This document shows, piece after piece, positions 10,957-20,770 of a DNA stretch of 64,000 nt. Made by a program: the position numbers and the translations under genes. The notes below the pieces were generated by a model that was given only the letters and a program-made list of their open reading frames with translations, did not search any database and was not told the DNA's origin. Numbering within the stretch: position 1 is the stretch's first letter; each line of letters opens with the position of its first letter. The stretch is from Prorocentrum cordatum. Taxonomy: Eukaryota; Sar; Dinophyceae; Prorocentrales; Prorocentraceae. Location of the stretch: contig CAUYUJ010003016.1 in NCBI GenBank assembly GCA_963575745.1, positions 1 to 64,000 on the forward strand, read 5' to 3'.

Positions 10957-11074
10957 GCTGTACTCCTCCTAAAAAGCAACAGACTCGCCGACCGCCCCTG
11001 CGGCGAATTCCAACAATTCACTGTTCGCTGCGGATTGATTCGGCGCTTGCACGCGACGCGCACGCGCTGCGTCG

Positions 11075-12928
11075 CTACTCGCTGCGCGGAACGCCCCGTC
11101 CTGGCTGAAGCGATTTGCCAGATTGCCCGCGCGGCTGCGCTTGGCCCCAGCCGCCCATGCGCGGGGCGGCGACGTCGGCCGCGGGATCCCTTCCCTTTTT
11201 CGGGTCCCCAGCGGCCGCGGGGGAGCTGGCAGCTGCCACATCGTGCGATGATTGCAAAGATAAAACCAGGCGATGCAAGCGTTGCGCGCGCCCTGGCGCC
11301 ACCGCCCGCGGGCGCGCCGACCCCCGCGTCGCCGCGGTGCTGAAGCGCGCGTCGGATGATTGCAATACAAACGCGAAATTGAGAGAGGGCGCGGCAGAGG
11401 CCATTGCGAGAGCGCACATGGGCGCCGCGCCACTCGCGGGCAGCACAGCCCACAGCCTCAGGGCCACTCGCTGCGCGCCTTCTCGGCGGGCCTGGGCGGC
11501 GCGCGCGGCTTGCGGCCACCTGGCCCCCGGCGGGCCCAGGCGGCGCGCGCGGCCTGCGGTCGCCAGAGGACCACGAGGAGCGGCCGTTCGACCACGTGCT
11601 GCGGTCTTGCTGCGCGACCACGAGCCGCGGCGGTCGTTCTGCGCACCTCCGCCTTTGCCGCTGCTGCTGGAACCCCTTGCCCCGCCTTTGCTGCCGCCCC
11701 CTGAGCCCGCGTCGGGATTCTTTCTCATCGAGGTCACGCGCGCCCTCGGCCTGCGCGGCGCAAGGGCATCGCGAACTGCCCGCGCGCAGCGCGCCCCGTC
11801 GTGCCCTCCGCGGCGCAAGACCCACGAGCTGAATTTCACCGCCGCCTTTTCCGCGTTGAAATCATGCTCGCCGGCCCTCGTCCGTTCAGCCCACATGGGC
11901 CGCGCGAGCTCGCAGGTCAGAAGCGGTTGCGCATCCCCGGCGCACGCTGCGCGCTGGGCCTGGTCGTAGTAAACTGCCAAGTGAGCGCGGCGCATGTGCG
12001 CGTGGGCATTCATGGCCACGCGCGAGCAAATCTCGCGATGCGCCCACGACGCCGCCAGGCTGGGCTGGCCAGTCGCGGCCGCCGCCAGCGCGTACCTGTG
12101 CGAAACGCAAACGTAATCTCGCGGCGGCGCTGCTTCACGCGACCGCGGCGCCCGTTCCATGCTGCCTGCCACTGCGACAGATTCACCCTCGTCTTGCACT
12201 TTCCCTCTTGGCCGTTGGCCTTGGTGGCGTTGGCCAGATCGAGAAGATCCTCCAGCAAAAGCAACGCGTTGCGCGGGTTCGATCGAAACCAGCGCGACTT
12301 GGAGAGGTTGTTCTCTTTGCCCTCTTCCTGGGGGACTTCCTTGAGAGCCGCGGATTCAGGAAGCCACTTCTTCAAATCGACCAGCACAAACGGCGAGGCA
12401 ACGCCGACCTTTTTGAGCTTGGCCGCCTCGGTGGCCAGTTCGTCCACGCGGTGCGAATTGCGCGCGGGGCGACGCCGAAACTGCGCCGCGCGCGAACATG
12501 CGCGAGCGCCTGGGCCAACATTCCGCGGGCAATCCTTTCGCGCTGATGTCGGACACCATGCTGGCGAACTCGAGGTGCGCCGCCTGCGCGGCGCCGAAAT
12601 CGCCGCGCGCGCAACCCCGGCGGGCGCGGCACCTCGTCGGGCTTCTTTCCCGAGAGCAACGCTTTAAGCGCCGCCCCTGGGTCAGCGACCCCTTGCTTCG
12701 CCGCGCCTTCCTCGGCGGCAGCGGCGAGGGCCCTGCGCGCGTGGGCCTTTTGGCCAGCGTCAAGGCCCGTCTCTCGATGCGGGCATCGGCGAGCTCGCGC
12801 CAGTTTCGCGCGCCAGCTGCACGCAGCGCCCCGGCAATCTTGGTGTTCCAGGCGGGATCACGACCATCGGCGCCCTCAACCTTGCGGAGCGCTGCGGCCA
12901 ACGTGGTCTTCGCGGCCTCGTCCGTCAT
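11075..12928 (-). pseudogene. gag-like region of the 7.4-kb YR element
   Basis: Pieces in three frames are consistent with one protein. It probably starts at the ATG at 12,928 (MTDEAAKTTLAAALRKVEG), continues as VLVDLKKWLPESAAL and ENNLSKSRWFRSNPRNALLL (12,447-12,150), then MNAHAHMRRAHLAVYYDQAQ with a Ser/Gly/Lys-rich basic tail (12,199-11,600). At least two frameshifts separate them. Position before the RT and a basic, disordered end suggest the Gag-like nucleic-acid-binding protein; no zinc knuckle is seen. Confidence 0.5.
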
Positions 12929-13070
12929 TGCAACAATAAAATCAAGCGATGCGATATTCGCGCGCGCCCTGGCGCCGTCGCCCGCGGACGCGCAAAACCC
13001 TCGCTTCGCAGCGCTTCGGAACGGCGCGCCGGGTGGGGTGACGCGCGAAAGCCAGGCGGGCGGGGCAAGC

Positions 13071-13252
13071 CGCGCGTGGGCTGTTTGGCACAAGGTCGGC
13101 CGCACGTGGGCCGCCGAGCAAGGGCCCCCGGGTCTGCTGGCACAGGCAAGCCGCGCATGGGCTGCTTTGTTCACGATTGGCCACTCATGGGCCGCCGAGC
13201 AAGGACCCCAAGTCTGCTGGCAATGGCGAGCCACGCGTGGGCTGCTTTGTGG
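13071..13252. repeat. about 80-bp tandem repeat in the leader of the 7.4-kb YR element
   Basis: Roughly 2.3 copies of a unit containing GTGGGCCGCCGAGCAAGG and a GTCTGCTGGCA block, lying between A1 and the gag-like start on the element's strand. It encodes nothing convincing. Confidence 0.7.
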
Positions 13253-13257
13253 CCTGA

Positions 13258-13699
13258 CAAAACGCGGCACGCGGCCTCACATGGGCAGCGCGCGCGCCAC
13301 GGGCATCGCGCCCCCCCCCCCCCCCCCCAGAGAGGCGAACCCACAGCGCGCGCAACCGCGCGCGCGGACGGGCACCTCGAGGCCGCCCCATCGCCGCCCG
13401 CGTCACGGCGCGGTGGCCCAGCGCAGCGGGACAAGAGCCCGCCAGCTGCACAACGTCGGCCAACAGGCCAGCGGCCGCACATGGGCGGACCGCGGACAAG
13501 AGAATGCAGGGGCGCAGAAGCGGCAGCCGCACAGGCAGAGCAGCACCATCATCCCTCCCCCACCCACGGCCCCGCACCCCGACCCCCCCCCCGCCCCGAG
13601 GACGAGGAGAACGCAGGTGGCAGACGCAGGAGCGGCATTCGTGCAAGCCCACAAACGCAGCGACAGTGCGAGCACTGTCTCCGAGTTTGTGGGCTCATC
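13258..13699 (-). repeat. split direct repeat A1 of the 7.4-kb YR element
   Basis: The outer left copy on the element's own strand, matching 6,519-6,962. It carries a longer C run (about 13,311-13,328) than its partner. LINE sequence resumes immediately after it. Confidence 0.85.
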
Positions 13700-14541
13700 T
13701 CAACGACTTGGCTGATTCGATCGGGGACTTATGGTCGGCTCAGGAGTTTGGCGATGCGTCTGCTGCGCTGCGCAAACTTGGTGCGGCTGGCAAGCGACAT
13801 CGCCAGGCTAAGGTGCTACCCGCTTTGGAAGGTCCAACTGGCGAGCTTGTTTCTACTGTCCAGCAGGCTACGGAGCCACGGCTGGAACATTTTTTTCTGC
13901 GCGGGGGCTAGCGGCAAAGGTTGCGCCGCAGGCTTTCATGTGGACCCTTTTTGCTACTGGTGTCTGGGGCAGGACACGGCAAGCAGGCGCATTCAAAACA
14001 CCCCTACTCTCCAAGACTTTTCATCGGGAACTCAGAAGTGCGCAGAATAGTGTTGGAGGTTCTGATGGGTTACGCGGTCTGTCTGTACTTGCATAAGCTA
14101 ATACATTGGCTAGGGCATACTATAAGTTGGCCGCCAAGGCTGGCCTTCTCAGATCAGAACCACCACGCTGGAAAGGCTGCGATTTACCTAGAATACCAAA
14201 AGCCAAAGGCAATGCGGATACTACGGCAGCAGCAATATCAATTCTAGTTGCTTCGCACATAGGCAAGAAATAGCACGCGCATCTACGACGCAAATAACGC
14301 CGGCAATGCAACGGGCAGCATGTGCAGGTATACCCGGTAGAGGCACACAGCCGGCGCTACCTGCGGCCAGAGCATTGCAAAAGTACTCACAGAAGACTGG
14401 ACTGCGTTTTGCCATGCTTTTCGCCGATGCCATGAACGCATTTTTTACGCTGCTATTCGGGAGCTTGTGCTCCAGACAGATCACGCGCCTTAGTCTTTGA
14501 AGGCGTTGCTGGCAGCGGCTGGGCTTCCAGAGGCATACTTG
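13700..14541 (+). pseudogene. LINE reverse transcriptase, N-terminal part
   Basis: LINE coding resumes after the first YR element: DLADSIGDLWSAQEFGDASA, a helical segment, RLEHFFLRGG (in the place of the usual HF...E.G), then in shifting frames ILVASHIGK and GLRFAMLFADAMNAFFTLLF, which corresponds to RT motif A (usual form: LF-D---AFY). It ends LLAAAGLPEAYL exactly at 14,541, where the 16.2-kb YR element begins. Several frameshifts and stops make it a pseudogene. Confidence 0.6.
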
Positions 14542-14703
14542 TAGGATGTTTGGCAAAACTGATGGATCTCCCCGTTTCCAGAACTGGCGCGGGCTTCCGC
14601 TTGTGTTCCCCTTGCTCCTGCCCTTGCCTCTTTGCTTTGCCCTTTCCCGCTTCTCTCCTCTTTCCGCCGCTCGGCGGCTCAAGCCTTTCAAAGGCCAAGC
14701 TGG
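14542..14703 (+). repeat. split direct repeat A1 of the 16.2-kb YR element
   Basis: 162 bp, identical to 30,352-30,513, starting TAGGATGTTTGGCAAAACTG and ending AAAGGCCAAGCTGG. The ORF1 frame opens inside it. Confidence 0.95.
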
Positions 14704-17700
14704 GGGTCGGCCTCAGGTGGCCTAAGGCCGGGCCCCGGGACGGGGCCGGAAGACCTTCGCCCGTGTCCGGGCGCGAAGGGGGCGCCCGCAGCCATGGAGC
14801 TGCGCCTGGCGCCGCGCGGCCGAGTCGCGCAGCTGCGCGGCGGCGGCGAGCCCGGGTGCCGAGCGGCACTGGCTCACGCTGGCCGCGGAGCACCTGGGGG
14901 CGGCGGAGCAGCGCACGCGGCGCGGGCGCAGCTCGCCCCCGCCGAGCAGGGAGCCGGGCGCGCGCCAGCGCCGGCTCCCGCTCCAGCCCAGACAAGGGCG
15001 GCGAGGCGTGCATGCGCGCTGGGGCCCGTCTGGTTCGTCGTCTTCCTGGGGGTGGTGGGAGTGGTCGGCGCCGAGCTCACGCACGGGCAGGCCCCCGACA
15101 CCGAGGTCTACTACGACGACGAGGTGAACGTGGACATGAAGGAGTTCTGGCTCGACGGGCCCATGGACTCCTCGATGCATGTGGGCGCGCTGCCGGTCGA
15201 GGTCCACTCCATCGGCGGACGTGCTGCGCCCGCAGGGAGCAGCGGAGGGGGCCCGCCGCGCGAGCGCTCGGCGCCGCCGGCTGGCCCCCCCCCCCAGGGC
15301 CCGACCCGCGCACCCCCCGACCCCCCCGATGGGGATCCATCGTCCTGGATCAGAGGTTGGGGTCTTTTCGGCGTCAGCTGGAAGGACATCGGCAACCGCA
15401 CTTACTGGTTTGCCGAGGGGATGGGTGGGGGTACCTTCAGGGCCGTGGAGAGTTTCAGGTCAGCCTTCTCGACTCGCGAGGCAGGAGGCTGGCTGAGCTC
15501 AGATGGTGGCTGGGTGCTGTACATGGCGGACCAGATGGGCCTCTCCCTGTTCGGCTCCGCGTGGCCGCTGATCGCCGGGCTCGTGGTTGTCTTCGCCAGC
15601 ACTGGGGTGGTCGCGCTCTTGGCCCACAGCCTGAGGACGCTCTTCGCACCCTGCAGCTGGGCAGCTTGGACCTGTGGCTTGGCGCTGGCGTGCTGCCCCT
15701 GCCCGAGGCGCCGAACGCCTGGCGAGGTTAAGCTCGACAAGCTGGTCCCGCCGGCGGCGCCGCCGCTCACCGATGTGGTGTGGCACGGGCCGACTACAGG
15801 GGCCGACCCGACGACCGACTGGTACCGCAAGAGCATCAAGGAAGGCCGGGGCTCCAAGCGCGGCCAGAACGACCTCATGATCAGGGTGGACTACCGGGTT
15901 GCCCGGCTCAAGCTCAACATGAAGTCTCCTGAACGTATCAATCGCCAAGGATTGTGGGTAGAGTATGATTCTGTGAAGGGTGCTAGCGACAAGAGTTTCC
16001 GGCGCGAGTTGGAGCAGCGGGATCCTCGCTGGCTTCACCTGTGCCGTTCCTCAAGCTGTACCGGGTGCAAGGGGCGCGAGAACGAGCTGCACTGCAAGGA
16101 GTGCGCCGCCCTCGACAATGAAGCTATTGTGGACCTCGGTGACTACTCGAAGTTCACACCCTGCCGAATCTTCGTCTGGCTCTGGAGGGGGACGGGCCTT
16201 GTCTACAAGTTGTTGCTGTACATCCTCTCGTGGTTCTCATGTTGTGGTGCATGCCTCTGCCGCCGGCGCCGCCGCCGTCACAAGACTGGCGATGCGGAGC
16301 CTGGCGTGCAGGGATCAGTGGCAAGACTACTTGATCAGGAGTCCGAGTCCGAGGTGGACGCCGAGGACAACCCCTGCGAGGCGGTGGCGGTGGGGCTCAT
16401 GATCAAGGGCAAGATGCGCCCACTAGCACCTGAGGGTTGTCGGGACGCTGCGCGCGGGGACCCTACTGTGCTGTTGGTGGAGGATGGGCGAGCCTCGGAC
16501 CTCCCACTCCCAAGCGAAGGGAGCGCAACGGCTTGCCTCTGTGAGCATCACCGGCAAATCTACATGGTCCTGCGCTACGGCGAGAAGTGCTCTCAGGTGA
16601 CCTGTTTCCGGGAAGCGGTGGGCATGGCCTCAGGGGTCCCGCTCTGCCTGCAACACCTTGGGGGCGATGCAGCCCGTGCGATCCACGACAACCCAGCAGG
16701 AGTCGGGTTCTTCGCAGGACTGCGGCGCCGAGCTCGGCGGAGCCCCGCACCACGGAGTCGCACGCCGGAGCGGGCGGCCGCCACCCCGGCCCGGAGTCGC
16801 ACTCCAGAGCGCACCGCCCCAACGACCTCTGCTCGAGAGGCGCCCTCCAGCCCTGGCGACCCCGTCCCGGCGCCGGCTGGGCCACCGAGCGTGCGCTTCG
16901 AAGCGTCGCCGGTTCCAGACTTCCCCAAGCCGCCTACTCCGCCACCCATGCCCCTCGGGCAGCACTTCATCATACGGGCGAGAGTACATTGGCCAGAAGG
17001 GGCGCAGTGGATGATTTTCAGAGGAAAGGCAGTCGACGCCGCCGCGGCCAGCACAGTGGCCGATTATTTCGACGGTGCGTTGGCGCTCGAGGTGGCAGAC
17101 CCGTCCGGCATCACCATCCGCTTTCTCGTGAAACCTGACGGCGTCATCCGTGCACCGTCCACGGGACCCTCCGGGCGCCTGCCCGCAGGGTTCATCGAGG
17201 AGATGCTCCACCACGCACCCTTGGGATGCGAGGAGCTCGGCATCAGCGTCTCGGCGACCAACGTACCCGAGAAGGTCTGGCACAAGCTGGCAGCTTGGCA
17301 TGGTCTGCCCGTGGGCGGTCGAGCTGGCCCACTCAGCGAGGCTCGCTGGCGGCTGCTCAAGGAGAAGGTGGTCAACCTAGTCAAGTGGCATCCTGAGGGG
17401 GGCGTGGCGCCCAGCCCGAGCTTCGAAGCGCAGGCCACCGAGGCGGACGCCAAGCTGCGCAGCCACTGGCAGCGGCTCGATCGCAGCAGCTCACCCAAGC
17501 CGCCCTCAGGGCCAACAAGACGGAGCTCTCGTTCGCCGTCAGCCGAAGGCGGGCGGGCAGCCAGCTCCGAGGCGCCAGCGTCAGGAGAGAGTCATCAAGG
17601 AGACGAGGGAGGAGACATGATGGCCTGCTACTTGGAGGAGAAGGCCCGTGGGTCGAGCGATGCAGCAGCGGTGCAGAGTGTGGCTGCCGGCTTCGATGAA

Positions 17701-17769
17701 GAAGCCCAGCCGATGCGCTCAATACCTCAAGCAGCAGACGAACGAGCCCGAGGAACTCGCACGACTTGA
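14632..17769 (+). CDS. ORF1 of the 16.2-kb YR element: membrane and zinc-cluster protein
   Basis: A 1,045-residue open frame. The first ATG lies in repeat A1; the ATG at 14,794 (MELRLAPRGR) is an alternative. Hydrophobic segments: about residues 133-150 (VWFVVFLGVVGVVGAEL), 308-332 (WPLIAGLVVVFASTGVVALL), 345-357 (AAWTCGLALACC) and 513-542 (LVYKLLLYILSWFSCCGACL) followed by a run of Arg. Between them are an acidic segment (TEVYYDDEVNVD) and a Cys cluster (CRSSSCTGC...CKEC, about 470-493). A second Cys/His cluster (CLCEHHRQIY...CSQVTC...LCLQH, about 635-680) precedes a Ser/Pro/Arg-rich linker and a C-terminal folded-looking region. I recognise no named family; topology suggests an integral membrane protein with cytoplasmic zinc-binding parts. 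It overlaps ORF2 by about 120 bp in another frame (+1). Confidence 0.7.
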   Translation: MLCPFPLLSSFRRSAAQAFQRPSWGSASGGLRPGPGTGPEDLRPCPGAKGAPAAMELRLAPRGRVAQLRGGGEPGCRAALAHAGRGAPGGGGAAHAARAQLAPAEQGAGRAPAPAPAPAQTRAARRACALGPVWFVVFLGVVGVVGAELTHGQAPDTEVYYDDEVNVDMKEFWLDGPMDSSMHVGALPVEVHSIGGRAAPAGSSGGGPPRERSAPPAGPPPQGPTRAPPDPPDGDPSSWIRGWGLFGVSWKDIGNRTYWFAEGMGGGTFRAVESFRSAFSTREAGGWLSSDGGWVLYMADQMGLSLFGSAWPLIAGLVVVFASTGVVALLAHSLRTLFAPCSWAAWTCGLALACCPCPRRRTPGEVKLDKLVPPAAPPLTDVVWHGPTTGADPTTDWYRKSIKEGRGSKRGQNDLMIRVDYRVARLKLNMKSPERINRQGLWVEYDSVKGASDKSFRRELEQRDPRWLHLCRSSSCTGCKGRENELHCKECAALDNEAIVDLGDYSKFTPCRIFVWLWRGTGLVYKLLLYILSWFSCCGACLCRRRRRRHKTGDAEPGVQGSVARLLDQESESEVDAEDNPCEAVAVGLMIKGKMRPLAPEGCRDAARGDPTVLLVEDGRASDLPLPSEGSATACLCEHHRQIYMVLRYGEKCSQVTCFREAVGMASGVPLCLQHLGGDAARAIHDNPAGVGFFAGLRRRARRSPAPRSRTPERAAATPARSRTPERTAPTTSAREAPSSPGDPVPAPAGPPSVRFEASPVPDFPKPPTPPPMPLGQHFIIRARVHWPEGAQWMIFRGKAVDAAAASTVADYFDGALALEVADPSGITIRFLVKPDGVIRAPSTGPSGRLPAGFIEEMLHHAPLGCEELGISVSATNVPEKVWHKLAAWHGLPVGGRAGPLSEARWRLLKEKVVNLVKWHPEGGVAPSPSFEAQATEADAKLRSHWQRLDRSSSPKPPSGPTRRSSRSPSAEGGRAASSEAPASGESHQGDEGGDMMACYLEEKARGSSDAAAVQSVAAGFDEEAQPMRSIPQAADERARGTRTT

Positions 17770-20700
17770 TGGGCACATTGGCAGTTGGGAGGTGCTCCAG
17801 CAAGTGCCTTCGCGACCGCAGACCCCAGAGGCAACGCCTAGTAGCCTCCAAGGGCTCCTCAAGCTCTCTCCCGAGCGCCACCGCTCGCAGGGGCCGCCGG
17901 CCTCCCCGGCCGACAGCGCGCCCCTGTTCGAAGCGCGCCCGCCTCTCTCGCCAGCAGTCGCCCCGCCGGCCTTTCCTGTCGGACAGCGGGACGCCGGCCT
18001 CCCAGCTACCACGGCTGGGTTGGGCCCGGTTGTCCGCCCCCAGGCTCCAAATATCAGGTCCCTGTTCTGCTACGACCAGCACGTCAGTGACTTGGGCCTG
18101 CCCCCAGGTTTGACCACAGCGCCAGCGCGCTACGCCGCTGGGGCCCGAGAGGACAGCGGGGGCGCCGACCCGTTCGGCCTCGTGCAGCCCGGGGCAACAC
18201 TAGACGCGAACACCGCGAGGATGCTCCACGCCTTGGAGGGGGTCGCCAGTGCCCGGCAGGGCGACAAGGCAGCCCAGCGAGGGACAGTGGCGGCACTGGG
18301 CCGGGCCGAGGAGTTGGACGTCTACCTGGCGCGCGGCTGCGGCCAACTGACCGTGGAGGTCTGCGACGAGGTCCTCGGACGTGAGCTGTTCTACGCCCTG
18401 CGCCGGACCTGTGAGCAGAACAAGGCCCTCATGCTCGCCGTCGAGACGCCCACGACGGTGTCCAATCGGATCGCGATGGCGTGCGCCTCGCTCAGCTTCG
18501 GCGGCAGCAGCCTGGACAACCTGGCCCCGTGGTCGGCCTCTGTGGCGGACTTCCCGACCTGCAAGACGGTCGCGTTCGATAAGTGCAGTGCGCCGCATGA
18601 CACAAAGCTAGAACCTAGGCCCAGGGCCCCCGTGGTCTTCGACCAGTGGAAGCGGCAGGCCCAGAACATGACCAGGTTCTTCGGGCTCGTCTTCGGACGA
18701 GAGCATGTTAAGGAGCGTCTGGATTGCCTGGAGACTCTCGCGCGGGAGTGCGAGACGGATGACCACGCTTTCCCGCCCAAGTTCGTCTATGAGTTGTGGG
18801 AAGAGCTGTGGGCGACCTGGTGCGAGCGACTCCGAGAGAAGAAACGAGGCCTTCTGCGCGTGCTGCAGACGGACAACCCTCGGAAGGAGGATCTCAAGAT
18901 GGTGGCCTTTGCTCCCCGGCCGGACGGACGTCCAGCGTTCGTCTTTCCCAACGTCTTCGACCTCGAGTCTCCCACAGGCTACTACCAGGAGGTCGTGCGC
19001 CCGCGGCAGCAGCGCTACCTTCAGACCGCCCTCAACGACTCGATGCACGGGGTGCGCGGCGCCCCGGGCAAGGCTGGGGAGGTCAGAGGAGAAGGAGATG
19101 AGCCAGCCACGGAGCCTCAGGAACAACGAGCTGGAGCCACCCCCAAGAAGAAGCCTAAGGCCAAGGCCCAGCCGAAAGCCAGCTCCGCACGGGCCGCGTA
19201 CCTTGCGGGCAAACGGCTGAACGCCCAGGAGATCAAGCTGTCTGTCCGGCACGCGCCCTGCGACAAGCAGGGCAAGCCGCTCTGCTGGGACAATTCGACC
19301 TGGATAGGCTGCAAGAAGGGGGCCTCGGGGTGCTCACACTCGCACGAGCTCATCAAAGGACTGAAGGACGTGCACTGGACCGTGCAGTGCCAGCTCCTCA
19401 GGCGGGGTGGGCTCCGCAACGCCGCCAAGATCGACCCAGCTTCGGTCAATGGGAGAATCGCACAGCTGAGGGCCCAGGCGAAGACCGAGGCGGACAGCAA
19501 ACGGGCCGCAGGTGCTGGCGCAGCGGAGAGCCAACCCGCCAAGACAGGTTGGGCACCGCCTGACGAGTACGCCGAGGTCCAGTGCACCGAACTGGAGTCG
19601 GAGCTTCGGGAAGCCGCTCAGGGGCCCGATGCGACCTGGCTCGAGGACCCGCGCGCCGACAGCCCGGCCCTGGTTGGGACGAGTGTCTGCGCAGATGAAG
19701 GAGCCCTGGCCCAGCGGAAGCTGCTCGAGGCCGTCCAGGAGAGCGGGGCACTCGACCCCGTGAGCCATGCCAGTGACGACATGCGGTCGCATGTCTTGGC
19801 ACGTCTTGCTTGCGCCCGCGGGCGCGAGGAGGAGCTTTCAGTTGAACAGGTGCTCCTCGAAGCAACGCGCCAAGGTGGGCCCACTCTGGCCGCCGAGGCT
19901 AGCGAACTGCTGGACCGCCTCGGGGCGAAGGCTGGCAACCTGGGGGCTGACCCTGACGTCATCATGACGCCAGTGCGGTGGGACGCTGAGAAGTCGGTGG
20001 GTCAAGGCTCTGTCACAGTGCAAGGCCATACTTGGCGCTACCTCGACTACCAGGACCAGCTGCCCTTAGACGAGTGCGTCGCGAAGCGATTACAGGTGGC
20101 CGCCGGTGTTTCGGAGGAACGGCAGTGCCTCCCACTCCACCTGGCGGCCGCCAAGCTTTGGGTGCAGCTGGAGACTCCACCCGACGCCCAGCAGGTCAAG
20201 GACCTGGCCCTTGAGATTCGCAGGGACCTCCTGGAGAAGGCTACCGACGCGGCCGCGGGCCTCGCCGATGCCCCGCCCTGGATATCCCCCAGGGAAGCTG
20301 AGGTCCGGATGCGCATCCATGACGCAGTGCATCGCGACCACGACAAATATTTCCGATGCGTCGCCCTCTTCCCGTGCGAAGCATTGGAGGAGGTGGTGCT
20401 TAGAGTATGGCGAGCGGATCACTGGGGTCACCTGGATATCGATACAGTCCTCCCCGTGGGAGAGCCCAAGCAGGAGTGCCACGTGATTATCCATCGCGGG
20501 CATATGCGTGTCCTCCACCCTCCGCCTGGAGCAGACGGCCAGCGGGCAGCAGACGAGCTCATCCGCACTTGGGCCACGAGCGGAAAGGACCTCAAGGAGC
20601 TCCCCACCATGGGCTGGGAGACGTACCTCGCCTCGGAGGAGGATGGCAGTCCGGCGGTGGCCAGTAAGCCTCCCCCGTGCAGCATTGCAGAGCCCTTGCA

Positions 20701-20770
20701 GCACAGCAGCAGCAGCGTGGGAGAGCCGCCGGCGGGGCAACCGCCGCAGTCGAGCTCCCCACCGAGGTAG
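17648..20770 (+). CDS. ORF2 of the 16.2-kb YR element: Gag-like CCCH-finger protein
   Basis: A 1,040-residue frame, the first ATG at 17,660. It is Pro/Ser-rich at the N-terminus, then a helical, folded-looking middle (about 180-450: FDQWKRQAQNMTRFFGLVFG, FVYELWEELWATWCERLREK). After a Lys/Ala-rich linker comes C-x7-C-x8-C-x6-C-x3-H (CDKQGKPLC...IGC...GC-SHSH, about residues 536-566), a CCCH-type zinc finger likely to bind RNA. The C-terminal half is acidic and helical. A Gag role (packaging the element RNA) is inferred from position before Pol and the RNA-binding finger. Its start overlaps ORF1 and its end overlaps ORF3 by 94 bp, each in a different frame, so expression may need splicing or frameshifting. 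Confidence 0.7.
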   Translation: MGRAMQQRCRVWLPASMKKPSRCAQYLKQQTNEPEELARLDGHIGSWEVLQQVPSRPQTPEATPSSLQGLLKLSPERHRSQGPPASPADSAPLFEARPPLSPAVAPPAFPVGQRDAGLPATTAGLGPVVRPQAPNIRSLFCYDQHVSDLGLPPGLTTAPARYAAGAREDSGGADPFGLVQPGATLDANTARMLHALEGVASARQGDKAAQRGTVAALGRAEELDVYLARGCGQLTVEVCDEVLGRELFYALRRTCEQNKALMLAVETPTTVSNRIAMACASLSFGGSSLDNLAPWSASVADFPTCKTVAFDKCSAPHDTKLEPRPRAPVVFDQWKRQAQNMTRFFGLVFGREHVKERLDCLETLARECETDDHAFPPKFVYELWEELWATWCERLREKKRGLLRVLQTDNPRKEDLKMVAFAPRPDGRPAFVFPNVFDLESPTGYYQEVVRPRQQRYLQTALNDSMHGVRGAPGKAGEVRGEGDEPATEPQEQRAGATPKKKPKAKAQPKASSARAAYLAGKRLNAQEIKLSVRHAPCDKQGKPLCWDNSTWIGCKKGASGCSHSHELIKGLKDVHWTVQCQLLRRGGLRNAAKIDPASVNGRIAQLRAQAKTEADSKRAAGAGAAESQPAKTGWAPPDEYAEVQCTELESELREAAQGPDATWLEDPRADSPALVGTSVCADEGALAQRKLLEAVQESGALDPVSHASDDMRSHVLARLACARGREEELSVEQVLLEATRQGGPTLAAEASELLDRLGAKAGNLGADPDVIMTPVRWDAEKSVGQGSVTVQGHTWRYLDYQDQLPLDECVAKRLQVAAGVSEERQCLPLHLAAAKLWVQLETPPDAQQVKDLALEIRRDLLEKATDAAAGLADAPPWISPREAEVRMRIHDAVHRDHDKYFRCVALFPCEALEEVVLRVWRADHWGHLDIDTVLPVGEPKQECHVIIHRGHMRVLHPPPGADGQRAADELIRTWATSGKDLKELPTMGWETYLASEEDGSPAVASKPPPCSIAEPLQHSSSSVGEPPAGQPPQSSSPPR

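Larger units (their letters stand above)
6333..13699 (-). mobile_element. degenerate tyrosine-recombinase retrotransposon with split direct repeats (PAT/Ngaro type)
   Basis: Read on the minus strand the order is A1 (13,699-13,258), gag-like, RT, RNase H, tyrosine recombinase, B1 (7,120-6,965), A2 (6,962-6,519), B2 (6,481-6,333). This A1-body-B1-A2-B2 arrangement is the split direct repeat of PAT/Ngaro-like members of the DIRS order, which integrate as circles through a tyrosine recombinase. A and B copies differ by many substitutions and small indels, and every gene is frameshifted, so it is old and non-autonomous. It sits inside the LINE: the LINE block TCTCAACGACTTGGCTGATT occurs on both sides (6,276 and 13,698). 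Base composition is far more GC-rich than the LINE. Confidence 0.75.
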
